Below, in pieces: positions 28,767 through 40,124 of a stretch of 64,000 bases of DNA. Positions within the stretch are counted from its first letter, which is position 1; every line of letters starts with the position of its first letter. The notes beneath the pieces are model-generated. The model was not told where the DNA came from and searched no databases. It saw only the letters and a list, made by a program, of their open reading frames with translations. The position numbers were made by a program, and so were the translations under genes. The stretch is from Linyphia triangularis. Taxonomy: Eukaryota > Arthropoda > Arachnida > Araneae > Linyphiidae. The stretch lies in NCBI GenBank assembly GCA_963978545.1, contig OZ021726.1:34322959-34386958 (forward strand), in the 5' to 3' direction.

Positions 28767-29554
28767 AAAGAAATAAATACCAAAAAGTTTGACCAAAAAA
28801 TCAACTTGTAAAAGAATTATAAAATCAATAAATGAATTCCCAATAAAAATTGCAATTTTAACATATAACAATTTTTTTATGTTGCTCTGTACAACCCAAT
28901 AGGTTGGAAGAGAGCCTATGATAAAAGTGTTATAATAATGTTATTATTTAAAAGAGAAATGAGATTACAAATATCAACATTCTAACTGCTACTTTTATCT
29001 CTAATATATTTTTTGTCAAAAAATTGAAGCCTAAACACGTACTTTTCCTAATACAAATCATCAACTAAAATCAGCCTTCATTCAAGTACAGTTTCCAAAT
29101 AGTTAAACTAAATATCACTACAAAAGATACTAAAATATAATTTATTACCTAAGATATTACCTACATTAAGATTTGAAGTGGGAAGAAAGTATTTTCATCT
29201 ATAAATATTTACTGGTTTCAGTGGATGATCTATTCTACTGATCGATATTGTTACGAATTTTCTGAAGCTTCAAAACCATGTGGGAAAATATTAGTAAGGT
29301 TTTACTGTTGTAAATGTTACTCAAATTTCTACAACCTTTATTACTAGAATTATTTTTATGAAATTTTTTATGCAGTACTGTATTATGTTTTAAAACAAAA
29401 TCAACTATTTTAAATTTTCGAATTTAAATTTTTTTTTCTTTAAATTTAAAAAACTTCAAAATTTTGACATTACCTAAATTTGATATATATTTAAAAACTT
29501 TTTTAAGAAATCATTTCATTTTTTCATTAAATTACTCCTTATAATTACAGTTAA
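28767..29554. other. Unassigned AT-rich sequence
   Basis: No coding, repeat or regulatory signal that I can support. Confidence 0.55.
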
Positions 29555-30325
29555 GGTTAGTACACAGACGCATAGCCTTGGGAAGAGATGTATCCCCCTC
29601 CCCAAAATCCCAAAATATCTTTTAACTTTTACAAATTTGGGATGTCTTGTGCAAGTATAAGTTTTACCTCAGAAAAAGCAGTATCAAATCAAAAAATTAT
29701 ATATGTTTTAGGGAGGGGGTTGGAGATATATCCTCTTCCCGAAAATATGTTTTTAGCATTTAAGAAATAGGGTTTACAAGTAATTTTGGTTACAATGAAA
29801 AGTTTTACCTTAGAAAAGCAGTAGTAAATTAAAAATATATATTATGAGTGAGGCTAATTTATTAAAGTAGCAATGAACCTTTCAGATAGGGTGGTGGTTT
29901 TAGCGAGGTTCAATTTTAGTTGGGGGGGGGGGAGATTTATCGTAGACACTTAGCTAGGGAGGGATATACCCCCTTCTCGAAAATATATTTTAACTTTTAA
30001 GAAATTAGGGATGTCTTGTTGCAAGTAAAAGTTTTCCTTCAGAAAAAGTGATAGCAGAAGCAGAAAGCAACATATGTGCTTACTAAAATTTCTGAAAATA
30101 TTGTGTGTGAAAGTAAATAAAGATTAGATTTTTTTCTACTAAGAAATTATAAGTCGGTCAATAGCCCCTTATATTTAATTACCTAACTAATTAATTATTT
30201 AATTAAGGGTATTTATTTTAAGAGTATTTTCAACAATAATTTTATAAATCATTATTATAAATGCTTTCCGAATATGGGCGCTCACTCCCCGAAAAAGAAT
30301 CCTAGCTACGCCCTTTTCAGTGCTG
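29555..30325 (+). repeat. Minisatellite-like repeat, three diverged copies, possible transposon relic
   Basis: Three copies of a ~105-120-bp motif lie at 29588-29693, 29717-29834 and 29957-30057. Shared words are TCCCGAAAATAT, TTTTAACTTTTAAGAAAT, AGGGATGTCTTG and AAAGTTTTACCTTAGAAAA. The outer edges look weakly inverted: ACGCATAGCCTTGG near 29570, and GGCGTAGCTAGGA when 30298-30314 is read in reverse. Such ends occur on hAT-like elements, but the match is poor and I saw no target duplication. Confidence 0.6.
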
Positions 30326-30572
30326 ATTGAAAGAAGTTTCCTTATTCAAAAGGTATGTATTTTTATATTGATTGATAACGTTTTTAATTATTTTTGTTTT
30401 TAAACCAGTAAACGAGCGATTTTTGTTTTAATTTTAGTTAAGGATTGTGATTATATTTAATGTTTTTTTACAATACGAAGTGTACAGTAAAGTCGCAGTA
30501 ACATTGGACAGAGAAGAACTTTGCGTTGGTTAGGAATTGTTTGAAAAATAAAATATATTTGAGTTGAATATA

Positions 30573-30781
30573 CAGGGCGTCCAATATATGATTGACCCCT
30601 TCCAAATTTGTAAACGTGAATAATTAAAATAGGATTGGAGATATGAATGTACCATTTGCTGCATTGGTACTAGGAAAACAGTAAGTTTTTAAAAATACAG
30701 AAATTTGCCAATTAATTTGTAACTCAAAACCGTGTTTTTTATTTAAGTTTTACATGGGTCACTCCTTTATTGGACACCCTT
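30573..30781. mobile_element. 209-bp mariner-type MITE
   Basis: The left end CAGGGCGTCCAATATATGAT and the right end (read inward) AAGGGTGTCCAATAAAGGAG form imperfect TIRs that both continue into TGACCC. TA dinucleotides flank both sides (30571-30572 and 30782-30783). TA target, short length and GGG(C/T)GTCC ends fit mariner-derived MITEs. There is no coding capacity. Confidence 0.8.
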
Positions 30782-30783
30782 TA

Positions 30784-33700
30784 CATTTTCTGTCTAGTAA
30801 TTGTCACTATTAATTCGGTAGAATAAAGCGGGATTATTATTATAAATATTTCTATAGCTTTAAAACAATTGAGTTGAAATACTTTAGACTAAATTTTAAA
30901 CAAAATAGCTATAAAAATGATTTAAAAAATCTCTTTTAATCAACAAATACATTTTTATATCTCATCCAATAATTGAAAATATTTGTTTGATATATTGCTG
31001 TTTTTATATGAACGAAGTAATAATAAAAACGGGGAGGGGTGGAGGTACCCACATAAAACTGCTAAAAATAGTATAAATGCTCCAGTTTGTTGTTAGTAAT
31101 CAGTTATAACAGGTATCCGAAAAAGAAAAAAAAGCTTTTATTTTAAATCGTGTTTTAAATTATATTTTTTGTATTTATTTTCCCATTACTTAAATTTTTA
31201 TATTTTACATTTTTATTTACTTACATTATTATGCAGAAAACACAATCATGAAAAGTAGCTCCCGTTTAACTCATTACATAAACACCGCACAATCAACCAT
31301 ACAATTATAAAAAATTATTTTAATAAAATTTAAAAAGTATTATTTGATCGAAAATTAGTTTCTACAGATAAAAAAATGATGCTACTCTTCTGATTAAGTC
31401 CTTCACCAACAGCAGAATGCAGTTTTTCGTAAGAAAAATTCCAGTAAAAAACAAGCAGTTCATTTATGTTAGAAACAAACTATTCAAAATTTCGGAGCCA
31501 TCATATTAACTTCAATACCTGAGTTGACAGAAGATACCCCTATTGAACCAAATTCAGACAGTTTAAAAACATTTATCATCAATAGGCAAAGTTTTATCTT
31601 TCTTTTAAATTGGTAAGTAGTAGCATTTATTAGAGAATGCGGTAGTTACTTAGTAGTCGAAATAAATATCATGTATCTATAATCTAGGGGGGAAAGGAGG
31701 GGGGGGGGGGAAGGGTTATATTATAAAGTAAATTGTTTTTTTTTTTTTTTTTTTGATCAGTATACGAATGAGGAAAATATATGCATCTCTCAGAAAATAT
31801 GCATTTCAAAATTTTCGAAAAATATTTCTTCGTACTTCGCCAAATGTGCGCTAACAAGTTCGACAGCGGCAACCCTCCCACTGGAAACAGCTGTCGTCCC
31901 TTCTGAGTGCAAGCCAAACCGACCAGCACTTGGATATTAGCAGCAGCTGTTTCCTCGCCGAGGCACTTGCCTCTGCCTTTGCTTTTTAGCCCGTCTTATA
32001 ATGGCTTCCACATGTTCACCCTTTACAATGCCTGCGGTATAATCACTCCTCAGTCACAGCCAGGCCTTTTGTTTCACTTCCAAATGGTCAATTGTATCGA
32101 GATGTTATTTAGAATAAATGTATCAAGGGAAAAGGGGAATAAAATTGGAATGGAGGAGGGAAAAATGCGTGTTATATCACTTTCGAAATATTCTAGAACA
32201 ATAAATGGGGAAGCGTGGAGAAGTGTTGGAAAGCGAGGAAGAAGTTGTAATCAAATGAAGTTAAAATGTTTATGGTATATTCCTTATCTTTTTAGGACGT
32301 CTCAGTGAATAAATTTGGATCGAAATGTTTTTGGAAAGAAACAGATGTGGGATTGAAATATTCTGATGGAATAATTGAGGATATTGTTAGAAATAAATGT
32401 AAATAGATTATTTATATCTGATTTATCATAAAAAAAAAGTATTTAAAGAAATTGCTAAAATTATGCTTAGTATGGGAAGGAGCAGAAGAGGAGAAGATTG
32501 GGGGGGGGGGAGGAGAGGTCGTTAATCAACAGTGTTAATGCATTTTAGTTAAAAAAAATTGCCCTTGACATAAAAAAATATATTGTATACAATCAAACTT
32601 TCATTTCGTTGCAAATAATTGTAGTTAATTGATTGGAGCTTATCAATTCAATTATTCAAATTTGTCAACTAATAATTGAAAATTAGGAATTATTATTGAA
32701 AATTATCAACCATTATAGAAAATTATCAATTAAATTATTGAAAATTGTAATTAAAACTTGTAAAGCAGAATAATTTAGTTGCTTATTAATCTAGTTATAC
32801 ACTAATTAAAATTGTGATTTTATTCAATTGATAGTTAGTTAAAACAAAGTTAGTTAAACATTTATCAAATCACCTGAAAATTTCTTACTCTTTCGAATTC
32901 CTATACTTTTATAATCATATCTTTACAAAAAAATAAATCTCACAAATATTTATGCATAAAAAATCGAACCTAATAAAAATAAACTTTAAAATTAAAATTA
33001 CAAAAACTATTTTAAAATTTAAATAATTTTAATAATTTAATAATTTTTTTAATTTTTTATGCTCCAAAGTTACACCAAATAAAATAGCTTAAATTTTATT
33101 TATTATCAAATACAATGTACAAACATTAAAGACAACTATGTACTAGTTCTACAATTTTTAAGAAACAAATGCAGCATAGATCATTTCTAGTTTTTCTCTT
33201 CGCCATTTTAGAATAACCCCAACCCACGTGCAGAAAGAATCCAGACTCTAGATTGACTGTTCCTTCCACGGGCGATTTATCAAAATTCTAGCATTCCCTA
33301 TTTTTTCGATGGCCGGTCTTTGGCCCTTTTGACCCTGAGGTTGTTTCGCTGAAATTGATACGTCTTTGGAATTCGAAGAAGGGAAATGGTTGGATAGTAG
33401 TCAGGTTTTGACGACGAAAAGATTTATGGAATTTAACCAATTCGTATTTCGTTTTTTATTTATCATAGAATTGAGAAGTTAAGTTTCAGAGACTAGAGAT
33501 GAGATTTTTATCATTTGTATAGTGTAATGATTTTACTTGGTTTGATTTGAACCAATATATTTTTGCCAATATATTATACACAAACAAAATATTTGATTCC
33601 TATTAGTAGTTTAATCGTGTTGGTTATCGATTCTTATAAATATTTAAAATATCGAAAATCAATTTTTTTGCTTGCTGCCTGTTTCTAAGTGATTGCTTAT

Positions 33701-34929
33701 TTTTAATTTAATTTGTGTGATTCGTTATTAATAATCATTTCTACAGAGATTCATTTTTGAAACATTGTTTCATGATGCAGTAATTTCAAAATTTCCAACA
33801 ATCAAATTTTCATGATTTCTCTTTCAGAAATATGCATTAGAATCGCAAATCAGTTTTTAAACCAAACATTAAACTAAGTATGGTATACATTAACTGGAAA
33901 ATTCCATTATTCTAGTAAAAGTCTTGAGAAATCTCTTCTTCCTGAAGAAAAGCATGTAGACAATGTAGAAAGAATACAAATGTTTTTTGAATCAATTAAC
34001 ACCTTCGAATTATTCCCAGTAAGAGTGAGAGAACACCAAGCAGAGTTCAAATTGACACCACCAGTGTTCATTAGTTTACAAATAACCTAAGGAAAAATTC
34101 ACAGTCAAACAGCCCGTTGAGAAGAGATGGTATTTATTCTTGAGATGCAAGAGACATAAATTTCTAACGAATTTTTTTTATTATCATCTAAGTCTTAAGG
34201 TAACATATTCCTTAAAAAAAAAAATCAAAAAAAAAAAAATCATCATCATCTAATGATGGTTTATTTACTTAAAAATTAAAGCGATATGCATTTTAATCTT
34301 TTTTTCTTAAAAAAATATTACGGCAAATGAAAGAGAGTTAACTAAACTCATTTACCATCCCAAATACTTTGATAAGCCGTCAGCTATTGTTACAAAAGTT
34401 GAGTCTAGGTATAATAAAGTGGTCATGCGCTTTCTGATGAAACTGCTTATAATTTCACCTAGAGATTAAGTAAGTTAACGTCCTTAAACTACACAAAATA
34501 TTGGAAAATTGTCCATTTCAAAATTTCAGAGAAGACCAATTTTATTAATAAAATACACATCATGGAAACGAATGCTTTGATACAGCGCACACAACGCTCA
34601 TTTACATTTTCGCGATTATTAATACTGTTACGTCACAAAAGTTTTACAAAAGAGCGATTAGCCGTTAATAAACAGATAGGTTGTCAACAACATATAAAAA
34701 AAGTTTTTGAGGTGCTGGCAAAGTACTTTTTCATAGATTTGCCTTTTCCGAGATATTTCATGATTTAATAATGTTGATAACAAACATTATATTCAGTGCA
34801 CGTTATATTCAGTTGTGCACGTTATATTCAGTGCAATCATGTACATAAGGTGTCTTTTCCTCTTAAACCATCCAGCTCTGAAACTTTGTAATTTATTATT
34901 TATTTATATATTGTACAGTTTTTAAGAAA
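30784..34929. other. Unassigned AT-rich sequence
   Basis: A long stretch with poly-T 31739-31755, G runs at 31698-31710 and 32500-32509, and degenerate (A)TTATCAATT simplicity at 32610-32830. A GC-richer patch at 31845-32060 carries an inverted pair GGAAACAGCTG / CAGCTGTTTCC at 31883-31893 and 31944-31954. The 133-residue plus-strand frame at 31907-32308 has no recognised motif and unremarkable composition, so I do not call it a gene. Confidence 0.5.
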
Positions 34930-34977
34930 AGACTGTTTTTACTTGACTTTGCCCCTAGGTGTCAGTAAAAACAGTCT
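34930..34977. repeat. Hairpin, 17-18-bp stem
   Basis: AGACTGTTTTTACTTGAC at 34930-34947 pairs with 34961-34977 (GTCAGTAAAAACAGTCT) with a single bulge, around a 13-nt loop. It is too short for a canonical miRNA precursor. No terminator or element context is visible. Confidence 0.75.
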
Positions 34978-35096
34978 CATCGGATAGCACATGGACACTT
35001 TGCTATACTTACACAATGCAGGAAAGTTAAAGAGCAAGCCAAGGACATTAGTTTCCCTTTACGGAAATCGACAGTAATATCTATACTTATTTATTA

Positions 35097-35098
<2 letters not shown>

Positions 35099-35157
<59 letters not shown>
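35099..35157. repeat. (TA)n microsatellite
   Basis: About 29 uninterrupted TA repeats. Confidence 0.97.
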
Positions 35158-35163
<6 letters not shown>

Positions 35164-37320
35164 GCATATATATTAGATTTGCATATTTACTAACAGTAGT
35201 AACTCTAAAACTACGCATTATCATTAAACAAAGGTTTTATGTTTTAATAAATATATTATACAATGAAAAATAAATAATTTATTTTTTACTGTATTTCCAT
35301 TTGCTTAGTTGTTTCTTCTTTAATTAACAATATTTTAAACTAATCATCATGTTTTAGTTTCTGGTATTGTCTTATAATCAACTATTATTACTAATTAGTA
35401 ATACATCGCAATAGACAGCAGGTGCAAATATACTTTATGGACGAAATAGAAAGCTTCCTTCTCTCAAGTTCAACATCACATTTAATTAGAAGTAAATATC
35501 CATCATATTTCTCCATATTTAAATAATCTTATTACGAATTCAGACTTCTCAAATCCTCCCACTTACATAAAGAAAAACGAAAACAACCGCATGTTAAATT
35601 TAAACAAATAACACCATCCGGGCCTACTGAGAAATATGCCGGTGCCCTGTAATTTCCTTAAATGAAAATTTTAAAACCGTACGAAACAGGAAGAATTATA
35701 AACTAAAATATTAAATTCATGCAGCCTCGGAACTCAATTTCGTAAAGCGCATTACTAAAAACATCACCCAACCGGGATTATTTACTCAAGAAAAGTACAT
35801 ATTGCTTTAAATAACCAAATTATTTACCGATTCTCGCATGCATCAAAACAACAGAATACCCTGGTATTATAAAAGCCGAGCAATCCTGCTGTGTTTGCGA
35901 TACAGACGGAAGACATACCACAGATGAGGGTTCAAAGGAAAACGAATTCCAGAACTTGTAGGTACAACCGGATAGGGGTTGTGTAATTCTTTTAAGAGGG
36001 AATTATAATCAGGATAAAATACAGAGCAGAACCAGTGCAACTCAACTCAACTCGGTTTCCTCTGCAGCAGTGGATGGAATTGAAATTCCTTAGCAAAGAT
36101 GACCGACATGAACTGCAGACGACTAATTTGTGATGTTATTTCTTTATAGGCGAGAAAGGGTTTTATTTTACTTTGTTTTTTTTTAGTCTTTATTTAATTG
36201 AGTTAATATGATTGAACACTAATGATGATTTTTCGTTTGCCAAAGTAAATTAATTATTGTTAAGAAATGTTAACTCTAAAATGACATGAAGTTGGTAAAA
36301 TACTAAAGAATTCATGATATTTGAGACATCCAGATTGTCTTAAAAATTCGAAAAAGAAGTTGGATGAATCACCCACCCATCAGGTAAAAAAAAAAAAAAA
36401 AAAAAATTACCTTATAAAAAGTTTTATCATAAACCTCTCAATAATAGAATCCATTAACTAACTCTGATGAACTTTTTATAATTCTAGAATGTTTCCTGTA
36501 GTGCGAATAATTGTGTTTCATTTGCAAAAAAAAACTAAAATAGTAAATAAATTACAAATTTAGTAATGACTGACGCAATTAAACCCTAATTAGGCAATTA
36601 AATTTTAATTATTCAATTAAATATAATCAAATGAAAAAAAAAATATCCAGATATGCAAATATTGAATAATAATTTTATGTAGATATATTAGTTTTTAACA
36701 CTTATTAAGTGTGAAAATATTGTGAATCTGGTTAAAAAATTAAAGAATTTTTTTTCCAATGTGTACTGGTACCTTATTGAAAGATTTGAACTATTTCGGT
36801 GATTAAATGTTTTCAAATTTTACATAATTGTTATTTGGGCCATGTACAGCAATGTAACTATTCACAGTAATGAAACGTGTGTAAATGCTATATTTTAGAG
36901 AAAGTTACTGTCACAATCCAACTTATACCCAGCTGGAAAACTTACATTTTTGCTATAACGTAGAAGGCGTTGGGAGGAAGAGGTGTACTGGCCATAGAAT
37001 TGCCTGGTGCAATCATATTGCCAGCCAGTGTCTTTAAAAAAAATGACCGCCTTCGGTCAGAAGTTAAATACTATACATACTACTTACATACCTGGACATT
37101 GTTTATTTTGCAATTTTTTTTATTTTTTTTCATTTTTATTTTAGTTTTTGCAACAAAAACTATCAATTATTTATTTAAACCAAGTTCATTCTAAAGAGGT
37201 ATAAATAATAGAGACTAAGAAATTTGATTTAAACTAATTATTAAAACGATTCAATTATCAATATTTATTCATAAATTAAACTTTTGAATTATTGAAACTA
37301 GTAATTAAATATAAATATTT
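35158..37320. other. Unassigned AT-rich sequence
   Basis: Poly-A at 36387-36406. A TATAAAAG word at 35868-35875 precedes a somewhat GC-richer 200 nt, but without a matching initiator or open frame. It is too weak to call a promoter. Confidence 0.45.
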
Positions 37321-37405
37321 AAATAATAAAATTTATTAAATATTTATTTTGAATAATAAAATTTATTAAATATTTATTGTTAATAATAAAATTTATTAAT
37401 TATTA
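37321..37405 (+). repeat. 30-bp minisatellite, three copies
   Basis: Three direct copies of AATAATAAAATTTATTAAAT plus about 10 A/T bases, the last truncated. Confidence 0.85.
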
Positions 37406-37719
37406 AAACAATTTAATTATTGAAATTAAATATTTATTTGATTATAAGAATTATCTTATTATTAGCAATGATTATTGAAATTAGTTTAATGATTATCAAA
37501 CATTTTGGCCGGCATAAATATAAAATCACCGGATCGGTTTTATGTCACAGTGCGTCCCTTGTGGGTGGAGTTTTAAAAGGAACAAGTCCCCATTCGCTTA
37601 TTTTACAGGGGAAACATTAGACAAATTACAGATAGTCCTGTAAGCAAAAAATCTTTTACAGTAACATTTGCGTTTAACCGTTACTAAAAGCAGAGTAAGA
37701 GCTCTGTAGCTGGGTATTG

Positions 37720-37925
37720 AACTTGATATCACTTCAGTCTGGATGATATCCCTGGTTGGGTATCCAGAGTATGCCAAACTGGTTTAACGCAAACCCCAAA
37801 TACCATCATGAGTATTCAAACTGTGAACATGCATAACAATCCAACCCATTACTATTGCCATAGAGGTGCCGGATCTCTAGCCACTGAGCCATAAGATGGG
37901 ACCAGATTGAGATCTCTCCTGAGAT
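37720..37925 (-). mobile_element. tRNA-derived SINE (minus strand)
   Basis: On the minus strand a perfect box A, TGGCTCAGTGG, lies at 37881-37891. A degenerate box B, GGTTGGATTGT, lies at 37838-37848, about 35 nt downstream, as in tRNA-derived promoters. The flanking sequence does not fold into a full tRNA. The body extends toward lower coordinates; its end is uncertain. The unit differs from the SINEs at 4160 and 42790. Confidence 0.55.
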
Positions 37926-38109
37926 TGATTATAACAGAGGCCAACACAGTCTACTCACACTGAAAAAAGGTTATTCGAAACATCTGTTTTTGATTGAGGT
38001 TTTGTGCGATTGCAGTTTTTGAAATACTTCATCGTTTTGTACATAATGTGATTTGCCAGTTCTCAACTACTATCCATGCACCGATTCGTTAGTATCGACT
38101 CCTCTTAAA

Positions 38110-38225
38110 GCGGGTAAAGGGAGGGAGTGAGGGTGTGGGGTTGAGTTGTCTACTGCACGTGCCAGCTGTCATTTTCAGGAGCTGCTGATCAATTTCAGCT
38201 GCAGCTCACGAACACACACGCGGCC
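38110..38225. promoter_or_regulatory. E-box cluster in a GC-richer patch
   Basis: CACGTG at 38156-38161 and CAGCTG at 38163-38168 and 38196-38201 lie within 50 nt, next to a G-rich GGGAGGGAGTGAGGGTGTGG run. This could be a bHLH-factor enhancer site; only the motifs are seen. Confidence 0.2.
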
Positions 38226-38686
38226 TAAATTGACTACACTAGATATGAATTGCCCCTAGTATTATTGGAATGGAATTTCTAAAAAATAGTTTGCTGAGGG
38301 CTTACTTTTGATCGTGTTGGTGTGCAGGAAAATAAATTAATAATTTCCATACGATAAATTTCGTTAAAAGTAGCATATTTGTTAATTTTAATGTTAATTA
38401 TGAGGCGATTCAATTTTGTGTGAGTTTTAGTTTGAGTTTTAAGTGTACATGGCATATGACGCTGATCCGAATGGAATTGAAAATAATATAGTGCACAAAC
38501 CAATTAATTTAAGTCATCAATGCAGAAGTAATTTTCTATCTAAGAATTTTTTTAGTATATTATTTGGCTGGAGTTTTTTAAATAGTACATAAACTATTCG
38601 TTTTTAACATGCAGTGTTACTGTACTATAAGTAACTATGAAAAAAAAAGAAGAAAAAATAATTTTTAAGATTGGCATTTTTGGGGT

Positions 38687-38728
<42 letters not shown>

Positions 38729-39118
38729 TTGTATTTTGGAATGAAACAGCTAACATTTTAAAAAATGTTTCTTTTTTAATTTTAAAATACCGAAATAAAA
38801 AAAATATGCGCATATAAACGTTAAAATTATGTAAACTTCACAAAGTATTTTTTTCTTCCAAAAATCACTCAGGATTTTAATATAGCACACAGTGTCATTT
38901 ACTTATAACCCATTATAAGTTAAAATATGTAACTCACATTCAAAATAATTGGTTGATCATGAGGTTGATTTAATTATATTCGAACCGAATCATAAGCTGC
39001 TATATATATTTCCAATTTGATAAAAAAAAAATCTTTATAAATCACATAGGTTTCAAATATAATCCGCCTACTTATAAACTTTTCATTACATTGGCAAAAA
39101 AAAAAAGTTATCGGAAAA
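38226..39118. other. Unassigned AT-rich sequence
   Basis: Poly-A at 38694-38722. Small minus-strand frames (38279-38503, 38625-38813) carry no motif. Confidence 0.55.
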
Positions 39119-40124
39119 TCAGTTTTTCCTTCAATAACTTCTTAGTGGAGCAGCATAAACATATGACTCAGTCGCAAATTGAAATGCTAAGTGTACAGTG
39201 AGGATATGTACAAAAGAATGGAGTACCATTAATGTGCAGTTGTACATATGCATCCATATTAAAAATCATGCAACTCAAGGAGTTGACCTCTTGTGTGACA
39301 TATGATCTCCACTGACATCAGTGCTTACTAGACACTGTATTCTGATAATTAACTGAGTTTCTTGATGAATTCTAGGGGCTAAGTTGCTCGTCTAACCTTT
39401 TGAACTGTTTGCAAGTGATGAAAAGTTCCCAATACATTAAATCTTTACACAATGGGTATCGTAGAAGCGTTCCACTCATTTTTGATGACATTTGGATTAG
39501 AGGAATGATCTGGCTTATGTATAGAGGCGATATTCATATTTTTAATCATTTATCCAAAGCAAAAGTGGGATAAAATATGCCACAAGCATCAATAAACACG
39601 ATTTAGAAACTTATTCCTCATCATTAAAGATTTGTCTAGATCAGGTTAACGTAATTACGGTAAAAAAGTCAAATTTAATTTTCTTTTGCGCACCTGGGGA
39701 GCTTAATAAAGCAATCGAAAGTATTGCATCAAAAGATCAAAACTTTTTTCCCGCCAAATCGTTATCTTGAATTGGCATGTACCACGTAATATCATATTCC
39801 CATCTTTCTACAGATCCTTCTGACGTCTATTATTATTCACGAGATTGAAATTATTATTTTCAGTAAAAAGTATTTGATGTTAAAATGTTTTAGTCTTGGA
39901 GGAAAATTGTTGGATTATTTTATTAAGTTACCCAGGAGAGAAAAAGGTAATTAAATTTGACTTTTATTACTGTAATTATGTTAACTTGATCTAGACAAGT
40001 TTTTAATGGTGAAATATCAGTTTTTAAATCATGTTTATTGATAATTCTGGCACATTTTGTCTCTTTGTTGTGAATTTCATGTGTTTATGCTGCTCCACTG
40101 AGAAGTTATAAATGGAAAAACATG
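39119..40124. mobile_element. Fold-back element with split left arm (~1 kb)
   Basis: The outer ends are inverted repeats. TTCTTAGTGGAGCAGCATAA near 39139-39158 matches TTCTCAGTGGAGCAGCATAA on the minus strand near 40087-40106, and similarity runs about 45 bp. A second inverted block pairs 39577-39725 with about 39915-40055; it shares CTTGTCTAGATCA(A/G)GTTAAC and GTCAAATTTAATT in inverted orientation. On the right the two blocks are contiguous. On the left they are separated by ~400 bp that includes Tc1-like sequence. So the original element had ~220-bp inverted arms around a ~190-bp centre. Superfamily is unknown; no clear target duplication. Confidence 0.75.
39194..39560 (-). pseudogene. Tc1-like transposase 3' fragment inserted in the fold-back arm
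   Basis: On the minus strand the translation near 39480-39530 gives P-D-H-S-S-N-P-N-V-I-K-N-E-W, resembling the S-P-D-L-N-P-I-E-x-x-W block around the catalytic glutamate of Tc1-family transposases. A second frame near 39290-39370 resembles the C-terminal tail. The frame is broken by stops and shifts. The distal edge reads CAGTGAGGATATGTACAAAA from 39196, next to a TA (39194-39195), as expected for a Tc1/mariner end. Only the 3' part is present. The family call is motif-based inference. Confidence 0.45.

Noticed and set aside
31907..32308. 133-residue plus-strand frame, one of the longest not made of simple repeats
   Set aside because: No recognisable domain, signal peptide or family motif, and no supporting splice or promoter context. 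The length is possible by chance in a 64-kb window.
35868..35875. TATAAAAG as a core promoter
   Set aside because: No initiator at the right distance and no downstream open frame; such words are common in AT-rich DNA.
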